Shown here piece after piece: positions 1-8,700 of a stretch of 24,001 nt of DNA. The first letter of the stretch is position 1. Every line of letters starts with the position of its first letter. The notes under the pieces are model-generated. The model was not told the origin of the DNA. It made no database searches and was given only the letters and a program-made list of their open reading frames with translations. The position numbers and the translations under genes are program-made. The stretch is taken from the IMG/VR virus record IMGVR_UViG_3300029319_000507, positions 1 through 24,001 of that record. One strand, 5' to 3'. The DNA comes from a virus.

Positions 1-237
1 TTCACCTTTTTGTCCTTTCGTTCCAGTCGCATTGTTTCCATCTGCACCAACTTCACCTTTTTGACCTTTATTTCCTTTTGCTTCTACGTCTCCTATATTT
101 CCTTTTTGTCCTATCTCACCCTTCTGACCCTTATCACCTTTTTGACCTTTTTCTCCCTTCTGACCCTTATCACCTTTTTGACCCTTCTGTCCTTTTTCGC
201 CAATCTCACCCTTTTGTCCTTTTTGACCTGTATCACC
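1..237 (-). repeat. Gly-X-Y coding repeat block with direct DNA repeats
   Basis: DNA encoding the collagen-like part of the first fibre. A 29-base segment at 119-147 recurs at 155-183 (36-base offset). Spacing is a multiple of three, so gain or loss of a unit would keep the frame. Confidence 0.8.
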
Positions 238-1194
238 TGCAAGTTTGATATGTGCAGTATCACCATTTACTGTAATAGAGTTACCTGTACCAACAAATCT
301 TAAATTTGTTATACCAGTTCCAACAACTAGTCCTTCAGATTGAATACCTACAGCGGAAACAAAATTATTACTTACACCTGTTAATCCTTGTCCACTTCCT
401 CTAAATGTTCCACCAGAAGCATGGAATCCAGCACGACCAGTAACAACACCTATCGCATCTACGTTTGCTACATCTTCATATGTTAATTTACCAGCAACAG
501 TCATGTCACCAGAAATATTAACTGAATTAAAATCAGCAGTTAGAGGTAATCTTGCAGCATCAAGTCTTCCTGATGTAATTAATTGTGCTGGTATTTTTAA
601 TCCTGACTTCGCATTTCTATTTGAGTCAAGTACTCGATTACCACCAATATATAATTCGTTTGCTCTTATACCCTTTCTAGTTCCTGACTTATCTACAACT
701 TCTAAGTCACCACTACTACTATCTCTCTTAAATTTTGTTTCTCCAAGACTTAATGAATCATCAGAAGGATCAATTGTAATTGAACCCGTACCAATTGTTA
801 ATATACCCGTTACTCTTGCATCGCCAGTTACAACTAAATCTTCTCCAAAAGTCGTAGCACCACCAACATGTAACTTAGATACTGTTGTAATACCAGCTGA
901 AAGATCACTTACACCTGCTCCTGCGACAATTGGACCGCTGAAGGTAGATGCTGTAACTACACCAGCAAATACTGCTGCACCTGAATTATAAATTGTCGCA
1001 CCATGACCTATTGGTGTATCTGCACCTAAAACATTTATTCCTGCAATTTCAATACCAACATTATGTACGTTACTTGTTCCCGTTTTAAAATTTGATGCAG
1101 TCGCTATTCCAGTTAGAGTGATATCTTCACTAACTATATGTGACTCTGTATGAATACCAGGACCATTAACTTGTGATATATCGTTCAACGACAT
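1..1194 (-). CDS. Collagen-like tail fibre / adhesin (C-terminus cut by window edge)
   Basis: Probable fibre or adhesin on the virion surface. The frame is open for 398 codons from ATG at 1194 to the window edge, so the C-terminal receptor-binding part is missing. Residues 1-319 are repetitive, beta-rich, Gly/Thr/Val-rich sequence with phrases such as TYEDVANVDAIGVVTGRAGF, which recur in fibres of marine T4-like phages. From residue 320 the chain becomes Gly-X-Y collagen-like repeat, dominated by GQK, GEK and GDK, so lysine often fills the Y position. The repeat is broken at GDV-EAK and at GNNAT. A perfect TATAAATA late promoter lies 26 bases before the start. There is no clear Shine-Dalgarno sequence. 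The downstream end cannot be judged. Fibre role is inferred from composition; attachment site on the virion is unknown. Confidence 0.85.
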   Translation of the reverse strand, partial: MSLNDISQVNGPGIHTESHIVSEDITLTGIATASNFKTGTSNVHNVGIEIAGINVLGADTPIGHGATIYNSGAAVFAGVVTASTFSGPIVAGAGVSDLSAGITTVSKLHVGGATTFGEDLVVTGDARVTGILTIGTGSITIDPSDDSLSLGETKFKRDSSSGDLEVVDKSGTRKGIRANELYIGGNRVLDSNRNAKSGLKIPAQLITSGRLDAARLPLTADFNSVNISGDMTVAGKLTYEDVANVDAIGVVTGRAGFHASGGTFRGSGQGLTGVSNNFVSAVGIQSEGLVVGTGITNLRFVGTGNSITVNGDTAHIKLAGDTGQKGQKGEIGEKGQKGQKGDKGQKGEKGQKGDKGQKGEIGQKGNIGDVEAKGNKGQKGEVGADGNNATGTKGQKGE

Positions 1195-1219
1195 TTGTTA
1201 CGAATTATGCAATATAATA

Positions 1220-1227
1220 TATTTATA
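1220..1227 (-). promoter_or_regulatory. T4-type late promoter TATAAATA before the partial fibre gene
   Basis: Exact match to the T4 late consensus on the minus strand, ending 26 bases before the fibre start codon. It lies in the short gap after the tail-fibre-chaperone gene. By T4 geometry transcription would start about six bases downstream, near 1214. Confidence 0.75.
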
Positions 1228-1234
1228 TATCTAT

Positions 1235-1468
1235 CTAAGATGGTTTTGTTGGAAAGGTTGCATTTTCTGGATCAGACTCATTTGCAGGTAAATCTCTAAG
1301 ACTCTGACGATATGTTTTCCACTCATTCTTTTTGGAATCTGAGAGAGGAGAGTCTGTGAATTGTGTCCAGTCACTCTCTCTTAAGAGTATGTCTCGTAAA
1401 TGTCGAAGAGCTCCTATGTAATCAGTACCAAACCAAGTTTTTACTGTAGCGTAATCAGTCTCTTCCAT
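1235..1468 (-). CDS. Tail-fibre assembly chaperone-like protein (Phage_tail_APC type)
   Basis: Short 77-residue protein. The central part carries LLRESDWTQFTDSPLSD (about residues 28-44) followed by K-x-x-W-x-x-Y-R-Q-x-L-R-D-L-P. That R-D-x-L-L-x-x-S-D-W-T-Q pattern is the hallmark of the small Phage_tail_APC family, which is found beside tail-fibre genes and thought to help fibres fold or assemble. Its place here, between an oxygenase gene and a collagen-like fibre gene, fits that role. It has its own TATAAATA promoter 19 bases upstream of the ATG. No strong Shine-Dalgarno is seen. The family match is confident; the chaperone role is inferred from the family and neighbours. Confidence 0.8.
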   Translation of the reverse strand: MEETDYATVKTWFGTDYIGALRHLRDILLRESDWTQFTDSPLSDSKKNEWKTYRQSLRDLPANESDPENATFPTKPS

Positions 1469-1486
1469 GTTATCAATATTTCTAGA

Positions 1487-1494
1487 TATTTATA
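1487..1494 (-). promoter_or_regulatory. T4-type late promoter TATAAATA before the fibre-chaperone gene
   Basis: Exact T4 late consensus on the minus strand, 19 bases before the ATG at 1468. It overlaps the last codons and stop of the upstream oxygenase gene, so the chaperone and fibre can be transcribed separately from the oxygenase. Confidence 0.75.
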
Positions 1495-2077
1495 TTATAA
1501 GATTAGTTTCCCCAAAGTTATTACTCGCTAACCAACCAGTCGCAATATATTTTGCACTATAAGGTGGATTACCTCTATGCAAATGTGTGAATGAACCAGG
1601 AAATATAATTACTCTACCTGCTTTTGGTTTAATTTTTTGTTTCTGATATAAAAATTCTGTCTCTCCACCCTCTTCTACATCGTTAAAATACACTGACCAA
1701 ACTAATGTTCTATGAGCACAGGCAATATTATTTGATTCTGAATGCCAATCATGATATCCCTCAGTTGGTATCGTTTTTTGTAATAAGCAAGTTGTACTAT
1801 GATAATTAAAATTTTTAAGAAATGGAAACCATTCAAAATAAATTTCTAAACAAGCTCTTACTCCTGTCATGATATGATCAGAAATAAGTGGATTAAACGC
1901 AGCGATATCTAATTGAGAGTCTTTTACACTAGTATTACTTCTTGGAACAATTTGAGTTGACTCATCTAACATTTTAATCACATGATTATTAAAATCATCT
2001 AATATAACATTATCCCACACACCTATAAAGTCTTCTTTTAAAAAGACTTGAGGTGGATTAACAGTTTGTTCAAACAT
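1490..2077 (-). CDS. 2OG-Fe(II) oxygenase, prolyl/lysyl hydroxylase-like
   Basis: A 195-residue 2-oxoglutarate- and Fe(II)-dependent dioxygenase. The visible metal motif is H112-S-E114 in YHDWHSESNN. The distal ligand is probably H167 in THLHRGNPP (H165 is the alternative), and K176 in SAKYIATGW is placed to bind 2-oxoglutarate. Between them VYFNDVEEGGETEF is the typical core strand of the prolyl-4-hydroxylase-like fold. The family hydroxylates protein side chains or small molecules. It sits between two collagen-like fibre genes, two bases after the small Cys-rich gene. Hydroxylation of Lys or Pro in those Gly-X-Y repeats is an attractive inference but not shown by the sequence. The first ligand motif is HxE rather than the commoner HxD. 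Confidence 0.88.
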   Translation of the reverse strand: MFEQTVNPPQVFLKEDFIGVWDNVILDDFNNHVIKMLDESTQIVPRSNTSVKDSQLDIAAFNPLISDHIMTGVRACLEIYFEWFPFLKNFNYHSTTCLLQKTIPTEGYHDWHSESNNIACAHRTLVWSVYFNDVEEGGETEFLYQKQKIKPKAGRVIIFPGSFTHLHRGNPPYSAKYIATGWLASNNFGETNLII

Positions 2078-2079
2078 AA

Positions 2080-2379
2080 TTAAAGATCAATGTCTCCTTC
2101 TAATTTTTTTATTGGTTCCTCGATTGTTCTCATATTAATTGTTTGTGACAATCTATTCAATGTTTCATTTCTAAATGATTCGACAGCAGCACCAGTTTGC
2201 CTTTGTTGTTGAGAATTTTCAAGCATTAACAAAGGCATCCATGTTACAGCACACCCCCATTCATCAACGGGTTCACCAGTCTGAGGATGAGTTCCTCTTA
2301 TCTGAGTAAACCATGAACATTGAAGTCCAATACAATCTTTACCAATTAAAGGGCAAAATTTTCCCTGTTCAAGTTTCAT
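2080..2379 (-). CDS. Small four-cysteine protein of unknown function
   Basis: A 99-residue protein whose first half has four cysteines, C9, C16, C21 and C43, spaced CX6CX4CX21C, with aromatic and Trp-rich surroundings (CSWFTQ, EWGCAVTWMP). The second half is a charged, probably helical tail (QQQRQTGAAVESFRNETLNR). The Cys spacing could hold a metal ion or iron-sulphur cluster, but I do not recognise a named domain. From memory, similar proteins are common in marine phages. It is one base downstream of the collagen-like fibre stop and two bases upstream of the oxygenase, so the three genes are likely one translational unit. Confidence 0.7.
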   Translation of the reverse strand: MKLEQGKFCPLIGKDCIGLQCSWFTQIRGTHPQTGEPVDEWGCAVTWMPLLMLENSQQQRQTGAAVESFRNETLNRLSQTINMRTIEEPIKKLEGDIDL

Positions 2380-2380
2380 A

Positions 2381-4729
2381 TTAATTCTTTGTTGCTATTA
2401 TAACATCAGTATAGTTAACATTCAAGTTAAAGTTAGGATTTGTAAACCCGTGACTGTGACCCGAATTACTACCCACGGATGAAGTTCTACCAACATTTGG
2501 TACAGAGTTACTGCGACTAATATTATAAGATTCATATAAATTACCTGCACCAGATCCAGAACCAGGATAATTATTAGCACTCATATTAGTTCCGTTTCGT
2601 AACTGTCCATGATTACCTGACCTAAATGCAAGGTGATAGTGTGATGGAATTTGACTTGTCGTTAGTGTGTGACTAGCTACTGAACCATTACCAGTGGTTA
2701 CTGTGCTATTTAAAACTCCTGTAAATGAATTACCACCACCATTACTAACGTTTCCACTTACAAGTCTTAATGCACGATTATTCAGAGATGTTTCTTTTGT
2801 CCATCCTGATGGTGCTGATGATTGTTGAAATAACATTCTTGTTCCAGCAGGTATAGCTGCTAAAGCTCCAGATATAGTTCCCGAAACACTCAAGTCTCCA
2901 GTTACTACTAAAGTTGAACCATTAAAAGTTAAATTTTGTTCAGCATTTAAAGCACCAGCAGTATTAGAACCAGTTATAACACGATCATTTGCATTATTAA
3001 ATATGGAAGCTGTTCCCGATGGACCAGGAGGACCTGGTACACCTTGAGGACCTGTTGGTCCTTGTGCACCTTGAGGACCTTGTGCACCTTGAGGACCTTG
3101 TGCACCTTGAGGACCTTGTGCACCTGTGTTACCTTTATCTCCACCACCACCTTGAGAACCTTGAGGACCAGTTGGTCCTTGAGCTCCTTGTGGACCTGTT
3201 GCACCCTTATCTCCTTGGGGACCTTGAGCACCTTGAGGTCCAGTGTTACCTTGAGCACCTTGAGTGCCTTGAGGTCCTTGAGCACCAGTAGCACCTTTAT
3301 CTCCTTGAGGACCTTGAGCACCTTGAGCACCTTGAGCACCTTGGTCTCCTTTCTGACCTTTCTGACCTTTCTGACCTTTTTCTCCTTTCTGTCCTTGAGA
3401 ACCTTGAGGTCCTGAAGTCGCTGCAACCCAATTTAATTCTGTCCCTGTCGAAGATAAAACCTGTCCAGATGTTCCTAGTTCACCATCCTTATCTTGTAAT
3501 CCACCGTAAATTTTAACACCGTCTGAAGTAGTTTGAAAACGGTCTGTATTATTATGTTTAAGTAATACCCTATCTTGATGTTTATATGATACTCCAACAT
3601 CACCATTAGAATTACTTAAAATAACCTCACCACTAACAGTTTGTAAATTAAGATTTCCCTCACTGCTCTTTATAATACTCGTTTGACCATCATGATATAC
3701 CTGTAATTCATTTTTATTATTTCCAAGTTGTATCCTGTCATTATCAAGTAAATGAACATTAGAATTAAATGTAGAAACACCAACGACATTTAGAGTTTCC
3801 GCAATATTTACATTGTCTAGCTCAGTAAATCCATCGACATCAAGATCTCCATCAACATTTAAGTCGCTAGTAAAAGTTGATATACCAGTTGAATTAATAC
3901 GAAATCTCTCTGTACCCTCAGTTGTAACTTTGAAATGTCCATCTGATCCTGTATCAACTACTTCTGCTTCAGTATTTCCTTCAAATATTTTATCTGCAAA
4001 TCCATCTCCTTTTAAACCCTTGATACCATCCGCACCATCATCACCAGCAAGACCTTTCTGACCTTTAGCACCTGTAGCTCCTGTGTCACCTTTTTGTCCT
4101 TTATTACCTTGTGCTTCGACTGCACCTTTTTCACCTTTCTGACCTACCTCACCTTTTTGACCAGTACTTCCAGTTAAACCTTGAGGTCCAATATCACCCT
4201 TAGTGCCTTTTTCACCAGTGTCACCTCTACCACCAGCATTTGCTAAAACCCATTGTGCACTATCAGCATCAACATAATAAACAAATAAATCACCACTGTC
4301 ACTTTCCCACCACAGTTCACCATTTCTAGCACCTGTAGGTGGGGTGTCACTTATAGTTACTGGATTGACTGTTATTGTAGCAGCAATACCAGGATGTCCT
4401 GATGGATTTTGAACACTTACATTTGCGGTAACAGCAGCACCAACAAAATTTAATTGAGTTACACTACTCGCTGCTGATACTGGATTATCTTCATCAAATA
4501 TCGTAATTGCACCTGGTACAAGACCACCACCTACAGGCACCCAAAATCTTTTACCAGGAAAACCTGGCACTGCTACTAATTGATATTGTGAACCAGATGG
4601 AACAGAAGGACCAACTAGAGGATCAGAAAGATTTGGTTCAGCTTGATCTAATCCAAGATATTGAAACCTGTCATCAGTTAATTTATCTTGTGGTCTTCTT
4701 TTTTGTCTTCCACTTAAATACTTTGGCAT
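2381..4729 (-). CDS. Collagen-like tail fibre with HxH receptor-binding tip
   Basis: A 782-residue modular fibre. Residues 1-165 are an N-terminal beta-rich region. A first Gly-X-Y block starts near residue 169 (DNA 4001-4225). Residues about 245-435 are a beta-rich shaft with phrases such as LGNNKNELQVYHDGQ and DGELGTSGQVLSSTG, seen in cyanophage fibres. A second, 44-triplet Gly-X-Y block (DNA 3014-3412) is rich in GPQ and GAQ. The last ~140 residues form a tip with PAGTRMLFQQSSAPSGWTK, H697-Y-H699 and H758-S-H760; HxH motifs bind iron in trimeric T4 fibre tips. The start abuts the upstream stop (TAATATG). Trimerisation and host recognition are inferred. Confidence 0.88.
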   Translation of the reverse strand: MPKYLSGRQKRRPQDKLTDDRFQYLGLDQAEPNLSDPLVGPSVPSGSQYQLVAVPGFPGKRFWVPVGGGLVPGAITIFDEDNPVSAASSVTQLNFVGAAVTANVSVQNPSGHPGIAATITVNPVTISDTPPTGARNGELWWESDSGDLFVYYVDADSAQWVLANAGGRGDTGEKGTKGDIGPQGLTGSTGQKGEVGQKGEKGAVEAQGNKGQKGDTGATGAKGQKGLAGDDGADGIKGLKGDGFADKIFEGNTEAEVVDTGSDGHFKVTTEGTERFRINSTGISTFTSDLNVDGDLDVDGFTELDNVNIAETLNVVGVSTFNSNVHLLDNDRIQLGNNKNELQVYHDGQTSIIKSSEGNLNLQTVSGEVILSNSNGDVGVSYKHQDRVLLKHNNTDRFQTTSDGVKIYGGLQDKDGELGTSGQVLSSTGTELNWVAATSGPQGSQGQKGEKGQKGQKGQKGDQGAQGAQGAQGPQGDKGATGAQGPQGTQGAQGNTGPQGAQGPQGDKGATGPQGAQGPTGPQGSQGGGGDKGNTGAQGPQGAQGPQGAQGPQGAQGPTGPQGVPGPPGPSGTASIFNNANDRVITGSNTAGALNAEQNLTFNGSTLVVTGDLSVSGTISGALAAIPAGTRMLFQQSSAPSGWTKETSLNNRALRLVSGNVSNGGGNSFTGVLNSTVTTGNGSVASHTLTTSQIPSHYHLAFRSGNHGQLRNGTNMSANNYPGSGSGAGNLYESYNISRSNSVPNVGRTSSVGSNSGHSHGFTNPNFNLNVNYTDVIIATKN
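3014..3412 (-). repeat. 44-triplet Gly-X-Y block with 9- and 18-base tandem repeats
   Basis: Tandem repeats inside the second fibre gene: an 18-base unit (plus-strand CCTTGTGCACCTTGAGGA, coding Gly-Ala-Gln and Gly-Pro-Gln triplets) occurs three times plus 11 bases at 3060-3124. A 9-base unit ACCTTGAGC runs three times from 3311, and TTTCTGACC three times at 3350-3376. All periods are multiples of three. Confidence 0.85.
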
Positions 4730-4730
4730 A

Positions 4731-5774
4731 TTACGATGTACTGTTCTCTAGAATACTTGCAATTAGTTCCATTTGAAGTGGTGCGAAGAAACCACCAGAT
4801 AAACTTGGTCCAACATTAACACGTATTCCATTTAAACCAGCAGTACTTACACTAAGAACACCATTATTTAAATTAGATGTATTAGTAGATGCAGGATCAG
4901 TTGATCTAGGATATGCGTGTTCAGTTGCACGATTATCCATTGTGCAAGTAAATATTAATGAATTATCTGCGATTGATATTGTATCATTATCCTGTAAATT
5001 ATGATTTGTATTTAAAGTAAGGACTATTTCACCTGCATTTAGTAAGACTCCATGAATAGTTTTTGCACCAGGTCCGCCATTATAAACTGCATTTATAACA
5101 TTAAATTTGGTACCATTTGAGGGATTACCATCTTGACTGTTTACGACTGTTACAGCATTATCTCTTGCTCTTTCAAAATAATGTATCGCTGAATTATAAA
5201 AATGTGGATATCCTTTACTACTTCCTACGACTGTAGAAAATTCTTTTACACCTGCGACTGTATCTACTGTATATGATTGTTGTGGATCTGGAAATATAGT
5301 CGTAGTGATACCTGTGCTTCCTGAACAAGTAAACGCAATACCACTCAGAGTGATAGGATCAGTTACGCTAAAGTTATGATTTGTTTTAGTAAATACTGTA
5401 GCAATACCAGACGGCTCATCGTAAGTAACATTTGTTATAATTCCAACTCCATCTTGATTTCCTCGAACATATATCTGATCTAATATCAAGGGTGTTTTTT
5501 CTAATACTAATCTACCATCAATCAAAATAACTGCATCATTAGGAGGTATCTCTGCGTCTTTTATAACTCTAATATCTCTTGTATTGCCTGTACTTCTTGA
5601 TGTTCTCTTCTGAATGAATGTAACAGTCGGATACGTTGTACCAATACCTACATTTGATACTTGTGTATACAACAATAATGCAGATGTACCAGTAGGAACC
5701 TCATAAAGTTTTTGCAGACCTGGTGAAACAGGAACTGCAATAGATACAAATTTATTGACTGGTGCGATTGCCAT
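4731..5774 (-). CDS. Virion structural protein, unrecognised
   Basis: A 347-residue protein between the large fibre-like gene and the collagen-like fibre gene, one base from each neighbour. It is rich in Gly, Thr, Val and Asn and predicted beta-strands, with few charged stretches and no membrane segment. Phrases such as LLYTQVSNVGIGTTYPTVTF, TKTNHNFSVTDPITLSG and LNTNHNLQDNDTISI point to two related beta-domains (the N-H-N-[FL] pattern occurs twice). This composition and context suggest a baseplate-peripheral or fibre-connector protein. I cannot assign a T4 counterpart; gp9/gp10/gp11-like connectors are possible but not supported by a motif. Confidence 0.7.
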   Translation of the reverse strand: MAIAPVNKFVSIAVPVSPGLQKLYEVPTGTSALLLYTQVSNVGIGTTYPTVTFIQKRTSRSTGNTRDIRVIKDAEIPPNDAVILIDGRLVLEKTPLILDQIYVRGNQDGVGIITNVTYDEPSGIATVFTKTNHNFSVTDPITLSGIAFTCSGSTGITTTIFPDPQQSYTVDTVAGVKEFSTVVGSSKGYPHFYNSAIHYFERARDNAVTVVNSQDGNPSNGTKFNVINAVYNGGPGAKTIHGVLLNAGEIVLTLNTNHNLQDNDTISIADNSLIFTCTMDNRATEHAYPRSTDPASTNTSNLNNGVLSVSTAGLNGIRVNVGPSLSGGFFAPLQMELIASILENSTS

Positions 5775-5775
5775 A

Positions 5776-8700
5776 TTATCTCAATGCTAATATCAGTGGT
5801 GTAAGTTGTGCTTGGATTGCCCTGTTGAAGTCTCTACCTCGAATTGTTGATGTTGTCTGATCTATTGTCAATCCATCACCAATTCTAAAGTTACCTTTTT
5901 GATCTGTGCTAGTGAATGGAACTTGACCTCCATTAATAGCAATTACTTCATTCTCAGGTATCGGTTTTCCACCTTGGAATGGGTTCGATGTATTTATGTC
6001 TGTACCAGCACCGATGTATTCAAATGAGTGAGAACTGGTGATGATACGACTCAATCTTACCATCTTAACTTGAGTGTCATTAAATATTGGATATGGTATA
6101 AACTCATTAAAAGTTATCGTTGAAATTCCTGTTACTGCTGCTGATTCAGTTGCCTCACTAACAGTAAATAAAATTGGATCTGTATTTACTTTAAAGGTTG
6201 CATTACCACTTGATATCACTGCAGATAAGTTTTGTGTTGGTAAAAAATTACGACCACTATTTAAAACATCAACAGAAGTTATTGTTCCAGCAGCACTTAC
6301 ATTTGGTGAAAATTCTGGGAGAATTGATTCAGGACCTAAAGGACCTTCATTCAAGGTAATGATAGGAGGAGCTCCAACTGAGTAATCACCATCATTTCCA
6401 CCATTTAAAACCTCAATTGATCTAATAACTTGTAAAGGATCTGAAATAGTGTCTGTAGATACAGTATCATCATAGTCATTCATATTAAGAACGAAATATA
6501 CACCTTGTCCATCAAAAGGTATTCTTATATTACCATCAACATCTTTAGTATTTGCGGTTACAATAGTATCTACCTGTGCGTCTGTTGGACCGTTAGTTGT
6601 AATTCCAGTAAATTCAATATCTCCAAAACCATCAGCCACTAAACCTTTTATACCAAAAGAACTATTAGAGTTTGTTAAATCACACTGTCCTCCAGAAGAA
6701 ACTCCAATTCCTATTTCACATCCAATTGTGAAAATAGAGACTAACTGAGCATATCCATTATTAGATATTGAAACACCAATACCAGCTTCATTATATTGTG
6801 TAAAAGAATCACACACCATTGATTTTAAATCTTGACCACCATTGTTAGTTCCTGTAAATGCAGCGTTAGCATGGTCTCCATTTATTTTCATACCAATACT
6901 ACCAGTCATAAAGTTAGTACAGTTTCTTACATATGGAGATCTCCATCTACCATCTTTTCCCTCATCAGCAGGTCCTAGTGGTGTAAAACCTGAAGCTGCC
7001 TGAAAATCTAAACCAGCATCTACACTCGCTTGTATTGGTGGAAACGCAACAGCACCACATCGAGGATGATTAGTTGTTATTGTGGCTCCAGCAAAACTTA
7101 AATTCTCAATTAAACAACCTCTTCTTACATGAAATACATCTCTATTTGTATTAGTAGGAACAACTGTTACTAATCTTAAATCTTCACCTGTAATTGCAAC
7201 ATCAGTCCTCAGACCAATTGGATTGTTTTCTATGTAAACTCCTGACCTGACTTTAATAGTATCTCCTTCTTGTGCAATCGCAGCTGCAGCAGCTATAGTG
7301 TATTTTGAATCTCCCTCTAATAAACCACTATTAGAATCTCTACCATTCTTAGATACCCATAATGTTCTCTTAGTCTGAACTCCAGATGGTCTCCATGATA
7401 CTCCAACTCCCACACCAGATACGTTAAATGAAGATAAACGATAATCAGTCCTACCTGAACCAACTCCTTGACTGTTAAAGAAATCAGTAAGTTGTGCATC
7501 TAATTCAAGATTACCTTCTATTTTTACATTTTGTCCAACATTTAAATTTTTCAATATTCCTACACCACCATCAATTACAGCAGCACCCGTAGATGTATCG
7601 GTTGATTGTGTCTGATCGTCTACATCTAATCTACCAGCAAACGTACCATTACCACCAGAATGTAAATTGCCAGCTAATCCAAGTCCACCATCAATAACAG
7701 CAGATCCAGTGGTGACGCTTGTTGATTCTGTCTGATCATCTACATCTAATCTACCTGCTATAACTGCAGCACCACCAATATTAATATTTTTTTCTACACC
7801 AACTCCACCATCTACTATTAAGGAACCAGTATCTTTACTTGTACTTTCAGTTTGACCTAAAATAGCTGTGTCACCACCAACAAATAGTTTTTTACCAACT
7901 CCTAAACCACCAGCTATACGAACTGCACCTGTGCTTGAGTTACTTGCATCAGAAAGATCATTAAAAACAGTTGTACCGTCTACATCTAATACTGAGTTAA
8001 ATGTAACACCACCATCTACATTTAAAGAGGAGTCAAAATCAACAGCACCAGTAGCATGAACAGTTCCCGATACATCTAAATCAAATGATGGATTTGAATT
8101 TCTAATTCCAACTCTCGATAGTCTATAAACCGCTGCATCTATTCCTGTTCCATTATGACCCCATAAATCTTCAACGAATATCGTTGCAACACCAGTTACA
8201 GAGTTAGGATTTTGTGCGGTAGCTTCTAACGTATCAGTGCCTTGTCCATTACTATTTCTTTGGGAAAAATTTAATACTGTAAAAGATTGTGCTGCTCCAA
8301 CAGCAGGGACAAAAGTTCCTTCATTTTGTAAAAATACACCCTCAGTTTCAACAGGAGTAAATGAGACCCATCTGATTCCAAGTTCATCACGACTCATAAA
8401 GTTTGCGTTTGCACCTACAGAACCAGCTGAGTCGTAAATATTTCTTGCAATTCTTATACTTCCATCAAAATCCGCTCTTAATGTACCATATCCAGCATTA
8501 TTAACTGTAAACGTTCCACCTGGATTAGTAGTACCAATTCCTAATGTGCCTACACCAGATATTACAAGAGATTGAGTTCCTATTCCAAGTTGAAATTTAG
8601 CATCAGGTTGAGTTGTGCCAATACCTACTAACCCTAAATCATTTACAATGAAAGATGTATCACCAACACCGACTTGAAATCTAGCATCTGGTTGTGTGCT

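Noticed and set aside
503-991. 162-residue open frame on the plus strand.
   Set aside because: It lies fully antisense to the fibre gene, with no family-like sequence and no promoter or ribosome site.
2974-3426. Long open frames on both strands across the second Gly-X-Y block (Lys/Val/Leu-rich or Thr/Leu-rich).
   Set aside because: They are by-products of the short-period repeat, which keeps all frames open; composition is that of a shadow and the real frame is the collagen-like fibre.
5988-5995. CATAAATA match (minus strand) inside the large fibre-like gene.
   Set aside because: Internal to a gene and more than 200 bases before the next start; probably chance.
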